Shown here: positions 26,379-36,165 of the stretch, one piece after another
How positions within the stretch are numbered: position 1 is the stretch's first letter
Layout: the number at the start of each line of letters is the position of its first letter
Origin: Nitrospira sp.
GTDB taxonomy: Bacteria > Nitrospirota > Nitrospiria > Nitrospirales > UBA8639
DNA length: 64,000 nucleotides
Reading direction: 5' to 3'
Assembly: GCA_011523385.1 (NCBI GenBank)
Contig: WTGX01000028.1
Location: 53,808-117,807, forward strand
Notes under the pieces: generated by a model
Told to the model about the DNA's origin: nothing
Seen by the model: the letters and a program-made list of their open reading frames with translations, nothing else
Databases searched by the model: none
Made by a program: the position numbers and the translations under genes

Positions 26379-26500
26379 TGTCATCTTGAGCTTGCCCTGA
26401 GCTTGCCCTGAGCGTAGCGAAGGGCCTAGCGAAGGATCTCGTAGTTGAGGCACCCGGTTATTGAGGAGAGATTCCTCGCTTCGCTCGGAATGACAAATTT
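26379..26500. repeat. Palindromic intergenic repeat, family A copy 3 (inverted)
   Basis: Reverse complement of the copy at 23111-23224, including the sequence CTAGCGAAGGATCTCGTAGTT. It sits between kdsD and the next gene, in a 318-base gap. The remaining part (26501-26679) is AT-rich and may contain a promoter, but I see no clear -35/-10 pair. Confidence 0.8.
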
Positions 26501-26679
26501 GGAGTGCCGTTGAGTATTTTCACATCAAGACGCGTAAAATTGCCTTTTTGAGGCATAACAAGGAAAATACTTCAGCACATTCTCCGAAACGGAGTCAACG
26601 CCATATCGGTTTTCCAGCGTAAGTGATTTTACGATATAGCCGATCCGGCCCGCATTGCGACCCGGAGGACAACCGCACC

Positions 26680-27405
26680 ATGCCGTCGAACGTGCGAAAT
26701 CCCGACGATCATTTCCTCCGCACCCGAACGAAGCAAGCCATCCGGAACGTCTTTTCCAGGCTGGACTATGACGCGCTTGGCGACGTGTATTGCGAGGAAG
26801 GCGGTGCCGCTTTTTGGAAAGCCCATAAGAAAAAATGCCAAACCATGGGAATCAGGATCGCCGAAGCGCTCAAACAACGGCTTTCCCGAAGGGGAAGAAG
26901 CCTCTACGTGGGAGCGGGAGTGGCTGAACTTCCCCTGCTGGTGACTGAAACCCTTGATATGAATCGGATAGTCGAGGCCTATAACCTTCGGGAACGTGAA
27001 GTGGACGTTCTCAACGAGGCGTGTGGCGGCCTGCCATTGACCGTTCAGGCGAGCAACGCCCAAACGGCCCGGGGCACCTTTGATCACCTCTGGATGGCCA
27101 GCGTGCTCAATGATCCGGAATGTTTTCCGGAAACCTCGGCTTTGGCTTATGGGCGCGCCGACCCCGTACGATTTGATCCCGTAGCGTTTCAACGGGAACG
27201 AACACGCATCCAGGATCTCCTGGATGCGTGTTTGCCCAAACTCTCACGTCCCGGGCTTCTCTCCACCACGGTGGAAGAAGTCACGTGGATAACGGATTGG
27301 CTCACCCGGAACCGGGTCCCGTTTCACGTGGAAGAACAACACTACCCGACCGCCATCGTCGGCGACCCGCTCTGCTTTATCCGCCTTGAGCCGGGTAGGA
27401 GTTAA
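26680..27405 (+). CDS. Conserved-looking protein of unknown function, methyltransferase-like fold possible
   Basis: A 241-residue soluble protein. ATG 26680 is chosen because GGAGG lies 10 bases upstream; the frame is open further up. A glycine-rich stretch SLYVGAGVAELPLLVTE (around residues 73-90) followed by an acidic residue about 20 residues on could be a SAM-binding Rossmann loop, and an aromatic residue-rich end resembles no family I know. I cannot assign a function. It has no obvious operon partners. Confidence 0.65.
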   Translation: MPSNVRNPDDHFLRTRTKQAIRNVFSRLDYDALGDVYCEEGGAAFWKAHKKKCQTMGIRIAEALKQRLSRRGRSLYVGAGVAELPLLVTETLDMNRIVEAYNLREREVDVLNEACGGLPLTVQASNAQTARGTFDHLWMASVLNDPECFPETSALAYGRADPVRFDPVAFQRERTRIQDLLDACLPKLSRPGLLSTTVEEVTWITDWLTRNRVPFHVEEQHYPTAIVGDPLCFIRLEPGRS

Positions 27406-28079
27406 GGCTCGGGTTGTCGAGCGCCGGGCATGGATGCCCGTTGGGCGGCGAATACCGCATGCACCTGCTTCCCCTGTTCGAGAAGCTGTTCCCTCGCCTT
27501 GGCGAAAACCTGCGTGACGGACGCCCAATCGGCTGCGGTGACGTTATACTCACGGAACGCTTCTGCCCAATGAGGTTCATCGGTCATTGATCGCGGCGCG
27601 GTATAATCAACCAGCGCCTCGAGCGTCTCCGAGGTCCAGCCCGTTACAGTGAACGCCTGACTCAACGACGCGGCCTTCTTCGCGCCGAATTTATCGGACA
27701 ATGCGGAGACAAACATGTCCCGCACAACGGGATCCCGATTGTTGAGAAACAGCGACTGTGATTGGATCAGCGCATGGATGAGCCGGTCGGCTTCACGGCT
27801 GGATTCCGGCGGCAACACGCCGGCCTCGTGAAACGTGGACAACAGGGCCATGATCGATCCGATATGAGCAGCCGGCGTCCGTCCGGATTTCATGGGACGA
27901 GCCTGGGCAGGTTGTAGCTGCGCCATCTCATGGCGCGCATTTTTCCCCTGACCACGGGAGGAGTCCCGGCCCGCATGCACCGCGACGCCACACAGCAAAC
28001 AGGACATCACCAGTATGATGGCATACAACCAAACCCCGCCGTCGAACGTTCGAGAGGGATCATGTCTCCGGGATTTCAT
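27402..28079 (-). CDS. Membrane-anchored or exported protein of unknown function
   Basis: A 225-residue protein with one hydrophobic segment near the N-terminus (WLYAIILVMSCLLCGVAVHA), then a basic, Gln-rich linker and a helical domain (VLPPESSREADRLIHALIQSQSLFLNNRDP, MFVSALSDKFG, WAEAFREYNVTAADWASVTQVFAKAREQLLEQGKQ). The stop overlaps the preceding plus-strand stop codon region, so the two genes are convergent. No family recognised; low-complexity helix content suggests a periplasmic helical domain. Confidence 0.65.
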   Translation of the reverse strand: MKSRRHDPSRTFDGGVWLYAIILVMSCLLCGVAVHAGRDSSRGQGKNARHEMAQLQPAQARPMKSGRTPAAHIGSIMALLSTFHEAGVLPPESSREADRLIHALIQSQSLFLNNRDPVVRDMFVSALSDKFGAKKAASLSQAFTVTGWTSETLEALVDYTAPRSMTDEPHWAEAFREYNVTAADWASVTQVFAKAREQLLEQGKQVHAVFAAQRASMPGARQPEP

Positions 28080-28191
28080 TCTGCATCCTTCAGGAACATC
28101 AAACTAGACCGTTAAGTTGAAAATTCACAAAATCCACCACTATAATCGCCGTGCTTTTCGATAGTTCGCTCACCCCTCACATGAGGCAGCC

Positions 28192-29718
28192 GTGCTTGCA
28201 AAAGTCTTCAGTGCCGGACTGCTCGGACTCGACGCCCATTTGATCGAGGTCGAAGTCGATATTGGCGGCGGCCTTCCTCAATTTTCCATCGTCGGCCTGC
28301 CCGACGCAACCGTCCGGGAAAGCCGGGACCGTATTCGCGCGGCCCTGAAAAATACCGGCTTCGCCCTCCCACCTAAAAAGATTACGGTCAACCTAGCGCC
28401 CGCCGGCTTAAAAAAAGAAGGCGCGGGACTCGAACTGAGTATGGCCGTCGGCATGTTGGTGGCCGAAGGCATCATTGACCAGGCAACGGCGCAACGCTAC
28501 GTGCTGGTTGGTGAACTGTCACTGGACGGCCGGATCAAGCCCATCAGGGGCGGATTGTCCATCGGCCTGCTGTGCCGGAACCAACGCCCGCTGATCCTCC
28601 CCGCCGAAAGCGCGCGTGAGGCTGCTGTCATTGACCAGGTCGAAGTCTATGGAGCCCGGACGCTTCCCGAAGTGGTGGAGGCCTTAACGGGAAACCACCC
28701 GCTCACCCGGCTCATCACAGACCCGCAATCGTTTTTCCGGGCCGCAGCCACACCGGAAGAAGACTTCTCGGAAGTCCGTGGTCAATTCCACGCCAAACGT
28801 GCCCTGGAAATCGCCGCAGCCGGAGGGCACAACGTCCTGCTCATCGGACCACCGGGTTCGGGAAAAACCATGTTGGCCCAACGCCTGCCCGGGATCCTGC
28901 CTCCCCTCAGCATCCGGGAAGCCCTGGATACCACCCGGGTCCATAGCGTGGCCGGCACCTTGGTGACAGACCAATCGCTGATGACTACGAGACCTTTTCG
29001 CGCCCCCCATCACAACGTCTCGGACGCAGGCCTCATCGGAGGGGGCACCATTCCCAGGCCGGGGGAGGTCTCTTTGGCGCACAACGGCGTGCTCTTTTTG
29101 GATGAAGTGCTGGAGTTCAAGCGGTCGGTCCTGGATGGCCTACGCCAGCCGCTCGAAGAAGGGACCGTGACCGTCACGCGGGTGAATGCGTCGCTCCAAT
29201 ATCCGGCGCGATTCATGTTGGTCGTTGCCATGAACCCTTGCCCATGCGGGTACCATGGAGACCGGACACGTGACTGTATTTGCACCCCTCACCAGATCAG
29301 GCGGTATCGAGGCCGGCTTTCAGGGCCGCTCCGGGACCGGCTCGACATTCACGTGGAGGTGCCCGCGGTTCCGGTTTCGGATCTGGGGCAGGATCAATCG
29401 TCTGAATGTTCCTCCTCCATTCGAAAACGCGTGGCCGATGCCCGGCACATCCAGGCGAACCGGTATGCCGCGGAGCATCTGTTTGCCAATGCCCAACTCA
29501 AACCCCGGCATATGAAAACGCATTGCCGGCTCGACCAGACCGGCAAGCAACTCCTGGATCAGGCCGTGACGCGACTAGGGCTTTCTGCGCGAGCCTACGG
29601 GCGGATACTTCGTGTTGCGCGAACGATTGCGGATTTGGCAGACTCAGAGGCTATCGAACCGTCGCATCTGGCCGAGGCCATTCAATACCGGAGCCTGGAC
29701 CGCACGACCACATTTTAA
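28192..29718 (+). CDS. comM: YifB/ComM-family Mg-chelatase-like AAA+ ATPase
   Basis: A 508-residue protein. The N-terminal ChlI-like domain starts MLAKVFSAGLLGLDAHLIEVEVDIGGGLPQFSIVGLPD from GTG 28192; the Walker A is GPPGSGKT near residue 218, Walker B is LFLDEVLEF, and the C-terminal Mg_chelatase_C helix bundle ends the protein. ComM is a branch-migration helicase helping integrate DNA taken up by transformation; whether that role applies here depends on competence genes elsewhere. Followed 12 bases later by a small plus-strand gene. Confidence 0.94.
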   Translation: MLAKVFSAGLLGLDAHLIEVEVDIGGGLPQFSIVGLPDATVRESRDRIRAALKNTGFALPPKKITVNLAPAGLKKEGAGLELSMAVGMLVAEGIIDQATAQRYVLVGELSLDGRIKPIRGGLSIGLLCRNQRPLILPAESAREAAVIDQVEVYGARTLPEVVEALTGNHPLTRLITDPQSFFRAAATPEEDFSEVRGQFHAKRALEIAAAGGHNVLLIGPPGSGKTMLAQRLPGILPPLSIREALDTTRVHSVAGTLVTDQSLMTTRPFRAPHHNVSDAGLIGGGTIPRPGEVSLAHNGVLFLDEVLEFKRSVLDGLRQPLEEGTVTVTRVNASLQYPARFMLVVAMNPCPCGYHGDRTRDCICTPHQIRRYRGRLSGPLRDRLDIHVEVPAVPVSDLGQDQSSECSSSIRKRVADARHIQANRYAAEHLFANAQLKPRHMKTHCRLDQTGKQLLDQAVTRLGLSARAYGRILRVARTIADLADSEAIEPSHLAEAIQYRSLDRTTTF

Positions 29719-29730
29719 GCAAGGATTTGC

Positions 29731-30156
29731 ATGGACATTCAGATCGGACCTCACCTGTACCGTAACAGTAACGGCACGATTGAAGTCGAAGGCGTGCCAC
29801 AAATCGATATCGAGCCACGTCCCTCCGGCGGATTCCCGAAAGTGAATTTTGCCTTGTTTGAGACGGGAGGGAAAATGCCGGCAAAACTCACGGACAGCAC
29901 GTTGGCGATTAATGAAGGCCAAGCCTATGTGCTCGAACGAAGTCCCACGAGTCTGGTGATGCGACATCAGGACAGCGGGAAAGAAATCCTCAACATGGCT
30001 CTTGAGGAGAATGGCCGGCTCGTCATCTCACAGGGCGAGTTCTATACCTTGAGAGGCCACACCCTCACGATTACACCCTTGGAATGGACCCTGGAAAAAA
30101 CCACGGTGACGGAAGGGGAAACCGACGTTCAGGGCAAAGCCGTTCCCTTGGAATAG
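29731..30156 (+). CDS. Small protein of unknown function, beta-rich
   Basis: A 141-residue protein without a signal peptide or membrane segment. Alternating hydrophobic/polar strands (LYRNSNGTIEVEGVPQIDIEP, STLAINEGQAYVLERS, RLVISQGEFYTLRGHTLTITPLEW) suggest an all-beta fold. ATG 29731 follows comM closely. No family recognised. Confidence 0.65.
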   Translation: MDIQIGPHLYRNSNGTIEVEGVPQIDIEPRPSGGFPKVNFALFETGGKMPAKLTDSTLAINEGQAYVLERSPTSLVMRHQDSGKEILNMALEENGRLVISQGEFYTLRGHTLTITPLEWTLEKTTVTEGETDVQGKAVPLE

Positions 30157-30177
30157 GGCGCACACACAGGTGCGCCC
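30156..30177. terminator. Hairpin overlapping the stop of the small gene at 29731
   Basis: GGGCGCAC and GTGCGCCC pair perfectly around ACACAG, starting inside the stop codon and followed by CCTACGG. The layout matches the hairpin at 16542-16563, so it is probably a repeated element also serving as terminator. Confidence 0.5.
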
Positions 30178-30195
30178 CTACGGCGCCGTTGGTGG

Positions 30196-30228
30196 GCAGG
30201 CCCTTCGACAGGCTCAGGACAGGCCGAT
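30196..30228. repeat. Short intergenic repeat, family D
   Basis: GCCCTTCGACAGGCTCAGGA plus CAGGCC; same family as at 2854 and inside the autotransporter at 59139. It abuts the stop of the small zinc-ribbon gene. Confidence 0.7.
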
Positions 30229-30434
30229 CAAATCTCCGCGGCAGAAACCTTTTCCGACCCACTGCAGTTCACACACGTTCGACTATGAATTCCCTCACTG
30301 GCCACAGCCGGTCCCAAAGCCATGTTACGGTCCAAGGCGACTACGTCAGGACCTTGATACGTCCAGAGACGCTCACAGTTCGGGCAAAAGAACCACACCG
30401 TATACCCCGGCCAATCCCGGTCACGCGTTGCCAT
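30228..30434 (-). CDS. Small CxxC-containing protein
   Basis: A 68-residue protein with two cysteine pairs, CPNC at residues 17-20 and CVNC near residue 54, consistent with a single zinc ribbon. Sequence opens MATRDRDWPGYTVWFF from ATG 30434. It is not obviously a shadow of another gene because no other open frame here has any recognisable content. No family identified; the call rests on the Cys pattern and the reading frame alone. Confidence 0.5.
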   Translation of the reverse strand: MATRDRDWPGYTVWFFCPNCERLWTYQGPDVVALDRNMALGPAVASEGIHSRTCVNCSGSEKVSAAEI

Positions 30435-30494
30435 AACGAAACATGTCTACCGACGTTGGCATTCTTTCTGTCATCCTCGCACAAAACACCAACA

Positions 30495-30530
30495 TGGTCA
30501 TCCTGAGCGAAGCGAAGGATCTCGTCGTTG
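30495..30530. repeat. Partial family A repeat
   Basis: GTCATCCTGAGCGAAGCGAA followed by GGATCTCGTCG. Only one arm of the palindrome is present. The following 80 bases contain an imperfect inverted repeat (ATCTTATGCGGC / GCCATAAGATGGC) and no gene. Confidence 0.6.
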
Positions 30531-30610
30531 GAAAGACTTCAGTTGTAGGGCTGCATCTTATGCGGCCAAGAGAAGACTGCGCCATAAGATGGCGCCGCTA
30601 CAAATACAGT

Positions 30611-31642
30611 CTATGCGTTTGCCAGCACGTTGCCGATTTTATGCGTCGCCTGTTCCACGTCCGCATTCGACACGTCCAAATGGGTCACCGCACGAAACAG
30701 GTGATCGCCAATGGCATTCAACAGGACCCCGGCTTCCTTGAACGCTTGCAGGAGTTCCCGGGTCGAACGGTCGCTTCGCACGACCTCGAACACAATGATA
30801 TTCGTTTCGACGTGGTCGGGCTCCACGTACACCGTTGGAATCTGTTGCAGTTGCAGGGCGAAACTTTTGGCATTCTCATGGTCCTCCTGAAGCCGGGTCA
30901 CGTGGTGCTCCAGAGCATAGAGGCCCGCGGCCGCGAGAATGCCCGCTTGCCGCATGCCACCGCCGAACATTTTTCGCAAACGCCGAAGCTTGGCAATCCG
31001 GTCCTTGGTCGAGGTGATCAATGACCCGACCGGAGCCCCCAACCCCTTGGACAGGCAGAACGACACGGTATCGAACGGCTGCGCAAATTCGGCGGCGGAT
31101 ACCCCGGTGGCCACGGCCGCATTGAACAAGCGCGCGCCGTCCAAATGCAACGCGAGACCCTGGTCTCCCGCCAACTTCGTGATTTCCCGAATCGTGGACA
31201 AGGGGTAGACCGACCCCCCTCCGAAATTGTGCGTTTGTTCCAGACACAGCAGCGTCGTCGGGGGATTATGGACGTCTTTAGGCCGGATGGCCGCGAGCAC
31301 ACTATCGGCGGTCAAAAGGCCCCGGTCGCCGTCGATGCAGCATAATTGGACCTGAGACAAGGCCGAGGCCGACCCCCCTTCATACCGGATAATATGGGCC
31401 GTGCCTTCCACGAGCACCTCGTCTCCTGGACGGGTATGCAGACGAAGACACAGTTGGTTCGCCATTACCCCGCTGGGCACGAACAGGGCCGCGTCTTTTC
31501 CCAACACGCGGGCAGCCTTGGCTTCTAGGGCATTGACCGTCGGATCTTCACCGTACACGTCATCGCCCACTTCTGCCTGAGCCATGGCGGCTCTCATGCC
31601 CGGAGTCGGCTTGGTCACGGTATCGCTTCGCAGGTCGATCAT
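30611..31642 (-). CDS. ltaE: Low-specificity L-threonine aldolase
   Basis: Cleaves threonine/allo-threonine to glycine and acetaldehyde with PLP. 343 residues from ATG 31642 ([20 protein letters not shown], the family N-terminus, with AGG a few bases upstream). The PLP lysine is in [14 protein letters not shown] and the Asp-x-Ala-Arg site is [14 protein letters not shown]. The extra in-frame residues upstream of this Met do not resemble the family. It is the last gene of a purH-purD-tsaC-ltaE run. Confidence 0.94.
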   Translation of the reverse strand: MIDLRSDTVTKPTPGMRAAMAQAEVGDDVYGEDPTVNALEAKAARVLGKDAALFVPSGVMANQLCLRLHTRPGDEVLVEGTAHIIRYEGGSASALSQVQLCCIDGDRGLLTADSVLAAIRPKDVHNPPTTLLCLEQTHNFGGGSVYPLSTIREITKLAGDQGLALHLDGARLFNAAVATGVSAAEFAQPFDTVSFCLSKGLGAPVGSLITSTKDRIAKLRRLRKMFGGGMRQAGILAAAGLYALEHHVTRLQEDHENAKSFALQLQQIPTVYVEPDHVETNIIVFEVVRSDRSTRELLQAFKEAGVLLNAIGDHLFRAVTHLDVSNADVEQATHKIGNVLANA

Positions 31643-31729
31643 TGTCAGCCTTTCACAATTTGATGCACTCGCGCTCAACGTTCCTTTCCCTTTCCTGAGC
31701 TTGCCGAAGGGCTCAGGACATGCTTTATT

Positions 31730-32389
31730 CTACGGCAGTCCCTTGACGGGAACAAGAAGCCCGATGTTCGACAAGACCCGTTGAATCTCCTCGCCGGACA
31801 CGGGACCTGCTCGCAGGATGGCCGGCTCATCCACCACGCTCAACAGGGTGGAAGGGCGGTTTCCCGGAGCCGGGCCGGTATCCAGAATCAGATCGACGTC
31901 ATGACCCAGTGACGCTTGCACCTCCTCGGCGGTCAGGCATGGGGCTTGTCCGGACAGGTTGGCGCTCGTCCCGGTCAACGGACCCGTGTGACGTAATAAG
32001 GCACGCAGGAACGCCGGCGCGGGCTCTCGAATCCCGATGGTCCCGGTTCCTGCTGTCAACATGGAAGAAAGCCCGGGCTGGGCCGGAACGATGACGGTCA
32101 ACGGCCCTGGCCAGAATTCATCGATCATCACGTGGAACCAGGATGGAACAGACCCGGCCAGAGTATCGAGTTGGCTCCGTTCCCCGATCAGCACGAGAAG
32201 GGGTTTCCCGGAAGGCCGTTCTTTCGCATTGATCACGCGGTCCAGAGCCGTGGGATTGGACACCGATGCGGCCAAGGCGTACGAGCTTTCCGTCCCGACG
32301 GCCAGCAGTCCGCCTCGATGAACGAGATCCGCAATCGGAACAAAAAATGAAGGAGAAGGATCTGCTGGAACCGGAAGGATTTTGGCCAC
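31730..32389 (-). CDS. tsaC: Threonylcarbamoyl-AMP synthase (YrdC/Sua5 family)
   Basis: Makes the L-threonylcarbamoyl-AMP intermediate for t6A modification of tRNAs. 219 residues of a YrdC domain: GGLLAVGTESSYALAAS, RPSGKPLLVLIG, FWPGPLTVIVPAQ, GTGTIGIREPAP and GPLTGTSANLSGQAP are the standard motifs. No C-terminal Sua5 extension is seen, so it is the short TsaC form. Separated from purD by 26 bases. Confidence 0.92.
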   Translation of the reverse strand: MAKILPVPADPSPSFFVPIADLVHRGGLLAVGTESSYALAASVSNPTALDRVINAKERPSGKPLLVLIGERSQLDTLAGSVPSWFHVMIDEFWPGPLTVIVPAQPGLSSMLTAGTGTIGIREPAPAFLRALLRHTGPLTGTSANLSGQAPCLTAEEVQASLGHDVDLILDTGPAPGNRPSTLLSVVDEPAILRAGPVSGEEIQRVLSNIGLLVPVKGLP

Positions 32390-32415
32390 GAGCGTCTTAC
32401 CCGAACAGAGATGGT

Positions 32416-33684
32416 TTACGTCAAGACTCGTGCGGCAATATCGGTGCGGAAATATTCCCCTTCAAACGTGACGTGCCTCCCCGCATCATAGGCCCGGTCA
32501 CGCGCCGCCCTGAGAGAGGGGCCCCAGGCCGTCACCCCCAGCACCCGGCCGCCGGCCGTTACGACGTCTTGGCCATTTAAGGCTGTCCCGGCGTGGAAGA
32601 CCGAGACCTGGTCATCGGCGGCAGCCTCCAAAAGCCCGGCGATCGGCAGGCCACTCGGATACTTGCCGGGATACCCGCCGGACGCCATGACGACACACAC
32701 CGACGATTCCTCCGACCAGTCGAGATGGATCTGATCCAACCGGTGTTCCACGACCGCTTCCAAGACGTCGGCGAGGTCCGTTTTCAACAATGGCAACACC
32801 ACTTGGGTCTCAGGGTCGCCGAACCGCGCATTGAATTCCAGCACGTAGGGCGTCCCGTCCTTGACCATGAGGCCCGCGTACAAGACCCCGTAAAACGGAC
32901 TGCCCACGCGCGACAGCCCTTCGATCGCCGGGTGCAACACGTCTCGCATGATCGCATAACGTAAGGCCGGCGTGGCCAGCGGCGCCGGCGCATAGGCCCC
33001 CATGCCTCCGGTATTGGGGCCGGTGTCGCCCTCCCCGAGCCGCTTGTGATCCTGAGCGGCCAGCATGGGCACGACGGTTTTCCCATCGGCAAAGGCCATC
33101 AGGGTCAGTTCCTCCCCTTCGAGACATTCTTCAATGACCACCCGGTTGCCGGCGTCGCCGAAGGCTCGACGTTCAAGCACGTTGACGACCGCGTCCTTGG
33201 CGTCCTGCGCCGTCCGGGCCACTACCACGCCTTTCCCCTGCGCCAACCCGTCCGCTTTGACGACGATGGGGAGCGCGCATTGTTCCAGGTAGTCCAGCGC
33301 GGGACGGACGCTCTCGAAGGTACTCGCCTCCGCGGTCGGAATCCCCTGGCGCAACATCAGGTTCTTGGCAAATGCTTTACTGGATTCGATCTTGGCGGCG
33401 TTCCTGGTCGGACCGAAGACCTTGAGTTTGTTTTCTCGAAACAGGTCCGCGATGCCCAGCGCCAGCGGCGCTTCGGGGCCGACTACAGTGAGATCCACGG
33501 CTTCCCGTTCGGCAAACGTTTTCAGACCGATCAGGTCCGTCGCTGCAAGAGGCACACACGTGGCCAGTTGACTGATTCCCGCGTTCCCGGGTGCGCAATA
33601 GAGCTTGCTGACTCGAGGGCTTGAGGCGAGTTTCCAGACCAATGCATGCTCGCGCCCTCCACCGCCGATGACCAGGATCTTCAT
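32416..33684 (-). CDS. purD: Phosphoribosylamine--glycine ligase
   Basis: Second step of purine synthesis, ATP-grasp enzyme. 422 residues: N-terminal KILVIGGGGREHALVWKL, ATP-grasp core (KADGLAQGKGVVVA, GEELTLMAFADG), and GDTGPNTGGMGAYAPAP, the conserved segment before the Mg site EFNARFGDPE. Starts 26 bases after the purH stop on the same strand. Confidence 0.96.
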   Translation of the reverse strand: MKILVIGGGGREHALVWKLASSPRVSKLYCAPGNAGISQLATCVPLAATDLIGLKTFAEREAVDLTVVGPEAPLALGIADLFRENKLKVFGPTRNAAKIESSKAFAKNLMLRQGIPTAEASTFESVRPALDYLEQCALPIVVKADGLAQGKGVVVARTAQDAKDAVVNVLERRAFGDAGNRVVIEECLEGEELTLMAFADGKTVVPMLAAQDHKRLGEGDTGPNTGGMGAYAPAPLATPALRYAIMRDVLHPAIEGLSRVGSPFYGVLYAGLMVKDGTPYVLEFNARFGDPETQVVLPLLKTDLADVLEAVVEHRLDQIHLDWSEESSVCVVMASGGYPGKYPSGLPIAGLLEAAADDQVSVFHAGTALNGQDVVTAGGRVLGVTAWGPSLRAARDRAYDAGRHVTFEGEYFRTDIAARVLT

Positions 33685-33710
33685 AGGGTTCGCCGATCGT
33701 GAAGTGTAGC

Positions 33711-35261
33711 TTAGTGACGGAAATGCCTCATGCCCGTCATAACCATCGCCACGTCCTGTTCATCGGCAGCCTTGACCACCTCTTCGTCCCGGATGCTGCC
33801 TCCCGGTTGGATAACCGCGGTCACGCCCGCTTGAACAGCCGCATCGAGCCCGTCCCGGAACGGGAAAAAGGCGTCCGAGGCCATGACGCACCCTTTGATC
33901 GACAGATTGGCTTTCATTTCGGCCAATTTGACGGAATCGACGCGACTCATCTGGCCGGCCCCGACGCCCACGGTTTGTGTGGCATTGGCAAACACGATGG
34001 CGTTGGACTTCACGTGTTTGCATACCTTCCACGCAAAGGCACAGGCTGCGTATTCAGCATCCGTAGGCTTTCGTTTGGTCGGAACCGCCAGGGTTTTCAG
34101 GTCCGCGAGGGCGCCCAGGTCACGATCCTGCAGGATCAATCCCCCGACGAGTTTTTTCAAATCATAACCTTTACGGGTCCGGTCTTCGAGCGAACCCACC
34201 GTCAACAGCCGCAAGTCCTTTTTCCGTTGCAACTCGGCCAAGGCCTCGTCGGTAAATTCGGGAGCAATCAGGACTTCGACGAACGTCGAGGTCACTTCCT
34301 GTGCCATGTTCAGGTCCACGGGCCGGTTACAGGCAATCACCCCTCCGAAGGCGGAAACAGGGTCGGTTTCCCTGGCCTTTCGATAGGCTTCGACCGGAGT
34401 CGCCCCCAGAGCCACGCCACACGGATTATTGTGTTTGATGATGACCACGGCTACGTCGACGAATTCTTTCGCCAACTCCAAGGCCGAGTTGGCGTCCAGA
34501 TAATTGTTATAGGACATGGCCTTGCCGTGCAGTTGGCGACCCAGGGAAATCGAGGGTTCCGTGCTGCCGATCTCCCGGTAAAACGCTCCTTCCTGATGCG
34601 GATTTTCTCCGTATCGCAGGATTTCGGCCCGCTCATACGTCATTGACAAGCGTGTTGGAAATTTGTCGGCCCCCTCGTCCTGCTTGCCCAGATAATTTGC
34701 GATCAGGCCGTCATACCGCGAGGTGTGCTGGAACACTTTCCGGGCCAATTCACGGCGAAGCGTCAACGGAACTGACCCGGATTGCAAGGCCTCCAACACG
34801 CGACCATAGTCGCCCGGGTCCACCACCACCACCACGTCCTGATGATTCTTGGCAGCCGACCGGAGCATGGACGGGCCGCCGATATCGATATTCTCGATGG
34901 CATCCTCGAAGGTACAGTCCGGTTTGGCAATAGTCGCCTCGAACGGGTAGAGGTTGACCGCCACAAGGTCAATGGGCTCAATCCCCTGCTCCTGCATTTG
35001 TCGAACGTCGTCGGCCCGCCCTCGCCGACCCAACAAACCCCCGTGAATCTTGGGATGCAGGGTTTTGACCCGCCCGCCCAGAATCTCCGGAGACCCGGTA
35101 TGCGACGAAACTTCCGTGACCGGCAGTCCGGCCGTGCGTATGGCGTTGGCCGTCCCTCCCGTGGAGAGAATGGTGGCACCGAGTTCGACCAGTCCCCTGG
35201 CAAACTCCACAACGCCCGTCTTATCGGACACACTGATCAACGCATGGTTCAACTTGCCCAT
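33711..35261 (-). CDS. purH: Bifunctional AICAR formyltransferase / IMP cyclohydrolase
   Basis: Last two steps of IMP synthesis. 516 residues from ATG 35261 (GAGGGAC lies just upstream; a TTG 21 bases earlier is open but less likely). N-terminal MGS-like IMPCHase domain: [48 protein letters not shown]. The C-terminal AICAR transformylase domain holds KHNNPCGVA and the RVDSVKLA ... [11 protein letters not shown] segment. It leads an operon with purD, tsaC and ltaE, and is divergent from the LapA gene. Confidence 0.96.
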   Translation of the reverse strand: MGKLNHALISVSDKTGVVEFARGLVELGATILSTGGTANAIRTAGLPVTEVSSHTGSPEILGGRVKTLHPKIHGGLLGRRGRADDVRQMQEQGIEPIDLVAVNLYPFEATIAKPDCTFEDAIENIDIGGPSMLRSAAKNHQDVVVVVDPGDYGRVLEALQSGSVPLTLRRELARKVFQHTSRYDGLIANYLGKQDEGADKFPTRLSMTYERAEILRYGENPHQEGAFYREIGSTEPSISLGRQLHGKAMSYNNYLDANSALELAKEFVDVAVVIIKHNNPCGVALGATPVEAYRKARETDPVSAFGGVIACNRPVDLNMAQEVTSTFVEVLIAPEFTDEALAELQRKKDLRLLTVGSLEDRTRKGYDLKKLVGGLILQDRDLGALADLKTLAVPTKRKPTDAEYAACAFAWKVCKHVKSNAIVFANATQTVGVGAGQMSRVDSVKLAEMKANLSIKGCVMASDAFFPFRDGLDAAVQAGVTAVIQPGGSIRDEEVVKAADEQDVAMVMTGMRHFRH

Positions 35262-35482
35262 TGTTCGTCCCTCTATGGTCAATTCGACAGTGAGTGAAAG
35301 AAAAAGAACACGCGGAGATTGAGCTTACCAAATGCATCTCCCGGCATCAACGCAACGCCCGGAGACGCCCCTGAGGCAACTCCACCGGAAAATCGGATTT
35401 CTTGTATCTCGGGGTGTACGTCAACGGCCCATTCGGTATATACTCAAGAAACATTCCCCGATACGGCCATGGGTGCCGACCA

Positions 35483-35782
35483 ATGCCCTTTCCATTAATT
35501 GCGACCCTCGCTCTCCTTTTTTTGACCGTTGCCTTTTCTCTCCAGAACGATCAAACGGTTTCCATCACATTTTTCAAGTGGACGTTCGAAGGGTCGCTCG
35601 TTTTGGTTTTACTGACCACCCTTTGTCTGGGTATCGTGATTCATATCCTGGCTTCCATGCCGGCGCGCATCCGGAAGTCGAAAGAAATCGCGGAACTCAA
35701 CAAACGGGTGATGGAGTTGGAGGGAGCGCAACAATCCGACGTTTCCCGGGCGCAGCGGCACGACACTTCGTATACCAACTGA
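35483..35782 (+). CDS. LapA-domain membrane protein (DUF1049)
   Basis: A 99-residue protein with two membrane helices (MPFPLIATLALLFLTVAFSL; LVLVLLTTLCLGIVIHIL) and a short cytoplasmic helical tail. This is the lipopolysaccharide-assembly-protein-A domain architecture. ATG 35483 gives the family start; the frame is open upstream but without family sequence. It is followed by another small membrane protein gene. Confidence 0.85.
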   Translation: MPFPLIATLALLFLTVAFSLQNDQTVSITFFKWTFEGSLVLVLLTTLCLGIVIHILASMPARIRKSKEIAELNKRVMELEGAQQSDVSRAQRHDTSYTN

Positions 35783-35854
35783 ACTCCCGCCGGAAGTTCG
35801 ACCACGGTTGCATGAAAGCGGCAAAAGCCGCACAATGAGGGAAAGGGAAACCGG

Positions 35855-36100
35855 ATGGAAAATGTTCTTCGATTCGTGATCGTTTTTTTGTGGTGCGTGT
35901 GTTTCGGGTTTTTCAGCGTCATGGGCTATTTGGATGACACCATCTCGACTTCCCCAATCCTGGCCGGACTCTTGACTGCTTTGGTTGTCTATTGCGCCAT
36001 CGAGTGGTCTACGAAGAAGGGGAGGCTATCCACGTGGGGCAGCATCAAGAAGCGATTCCCGACGATGAACAAGCCCCCGGTTTCTTCCAAAGGAACCTGA
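35855..36100 (+). CDS. Small two-helix membrane protein
   Basis: An 81-residue protein with two likely membrane spans (FVIVFLWCVCFGFFSVMGYL and PILAGLLTALVVYCAIEW) and a basic C-terminal tail (STKKGRLSTWGSIKKRF). AGGGAAAC-type ribosome site precedes ATG 35855. It follows the LapA gene by about 70 bases. Family not recognised. Confidence 0.65.
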   Translation: MENVLRFVIVFLWCVCFGFFSVMGYLDDTISTSPILAGLLTALVVYCAIEWSTKKGRLSTWGSIKKRFPTMNKPPVSSKGT

Positions 36101-36165
36101 CCCCATTTTCCGAAACCGTCCGGCGAGCCTTTGTCTACTGCACCCCCGCAAGCTCCAACACCCGG

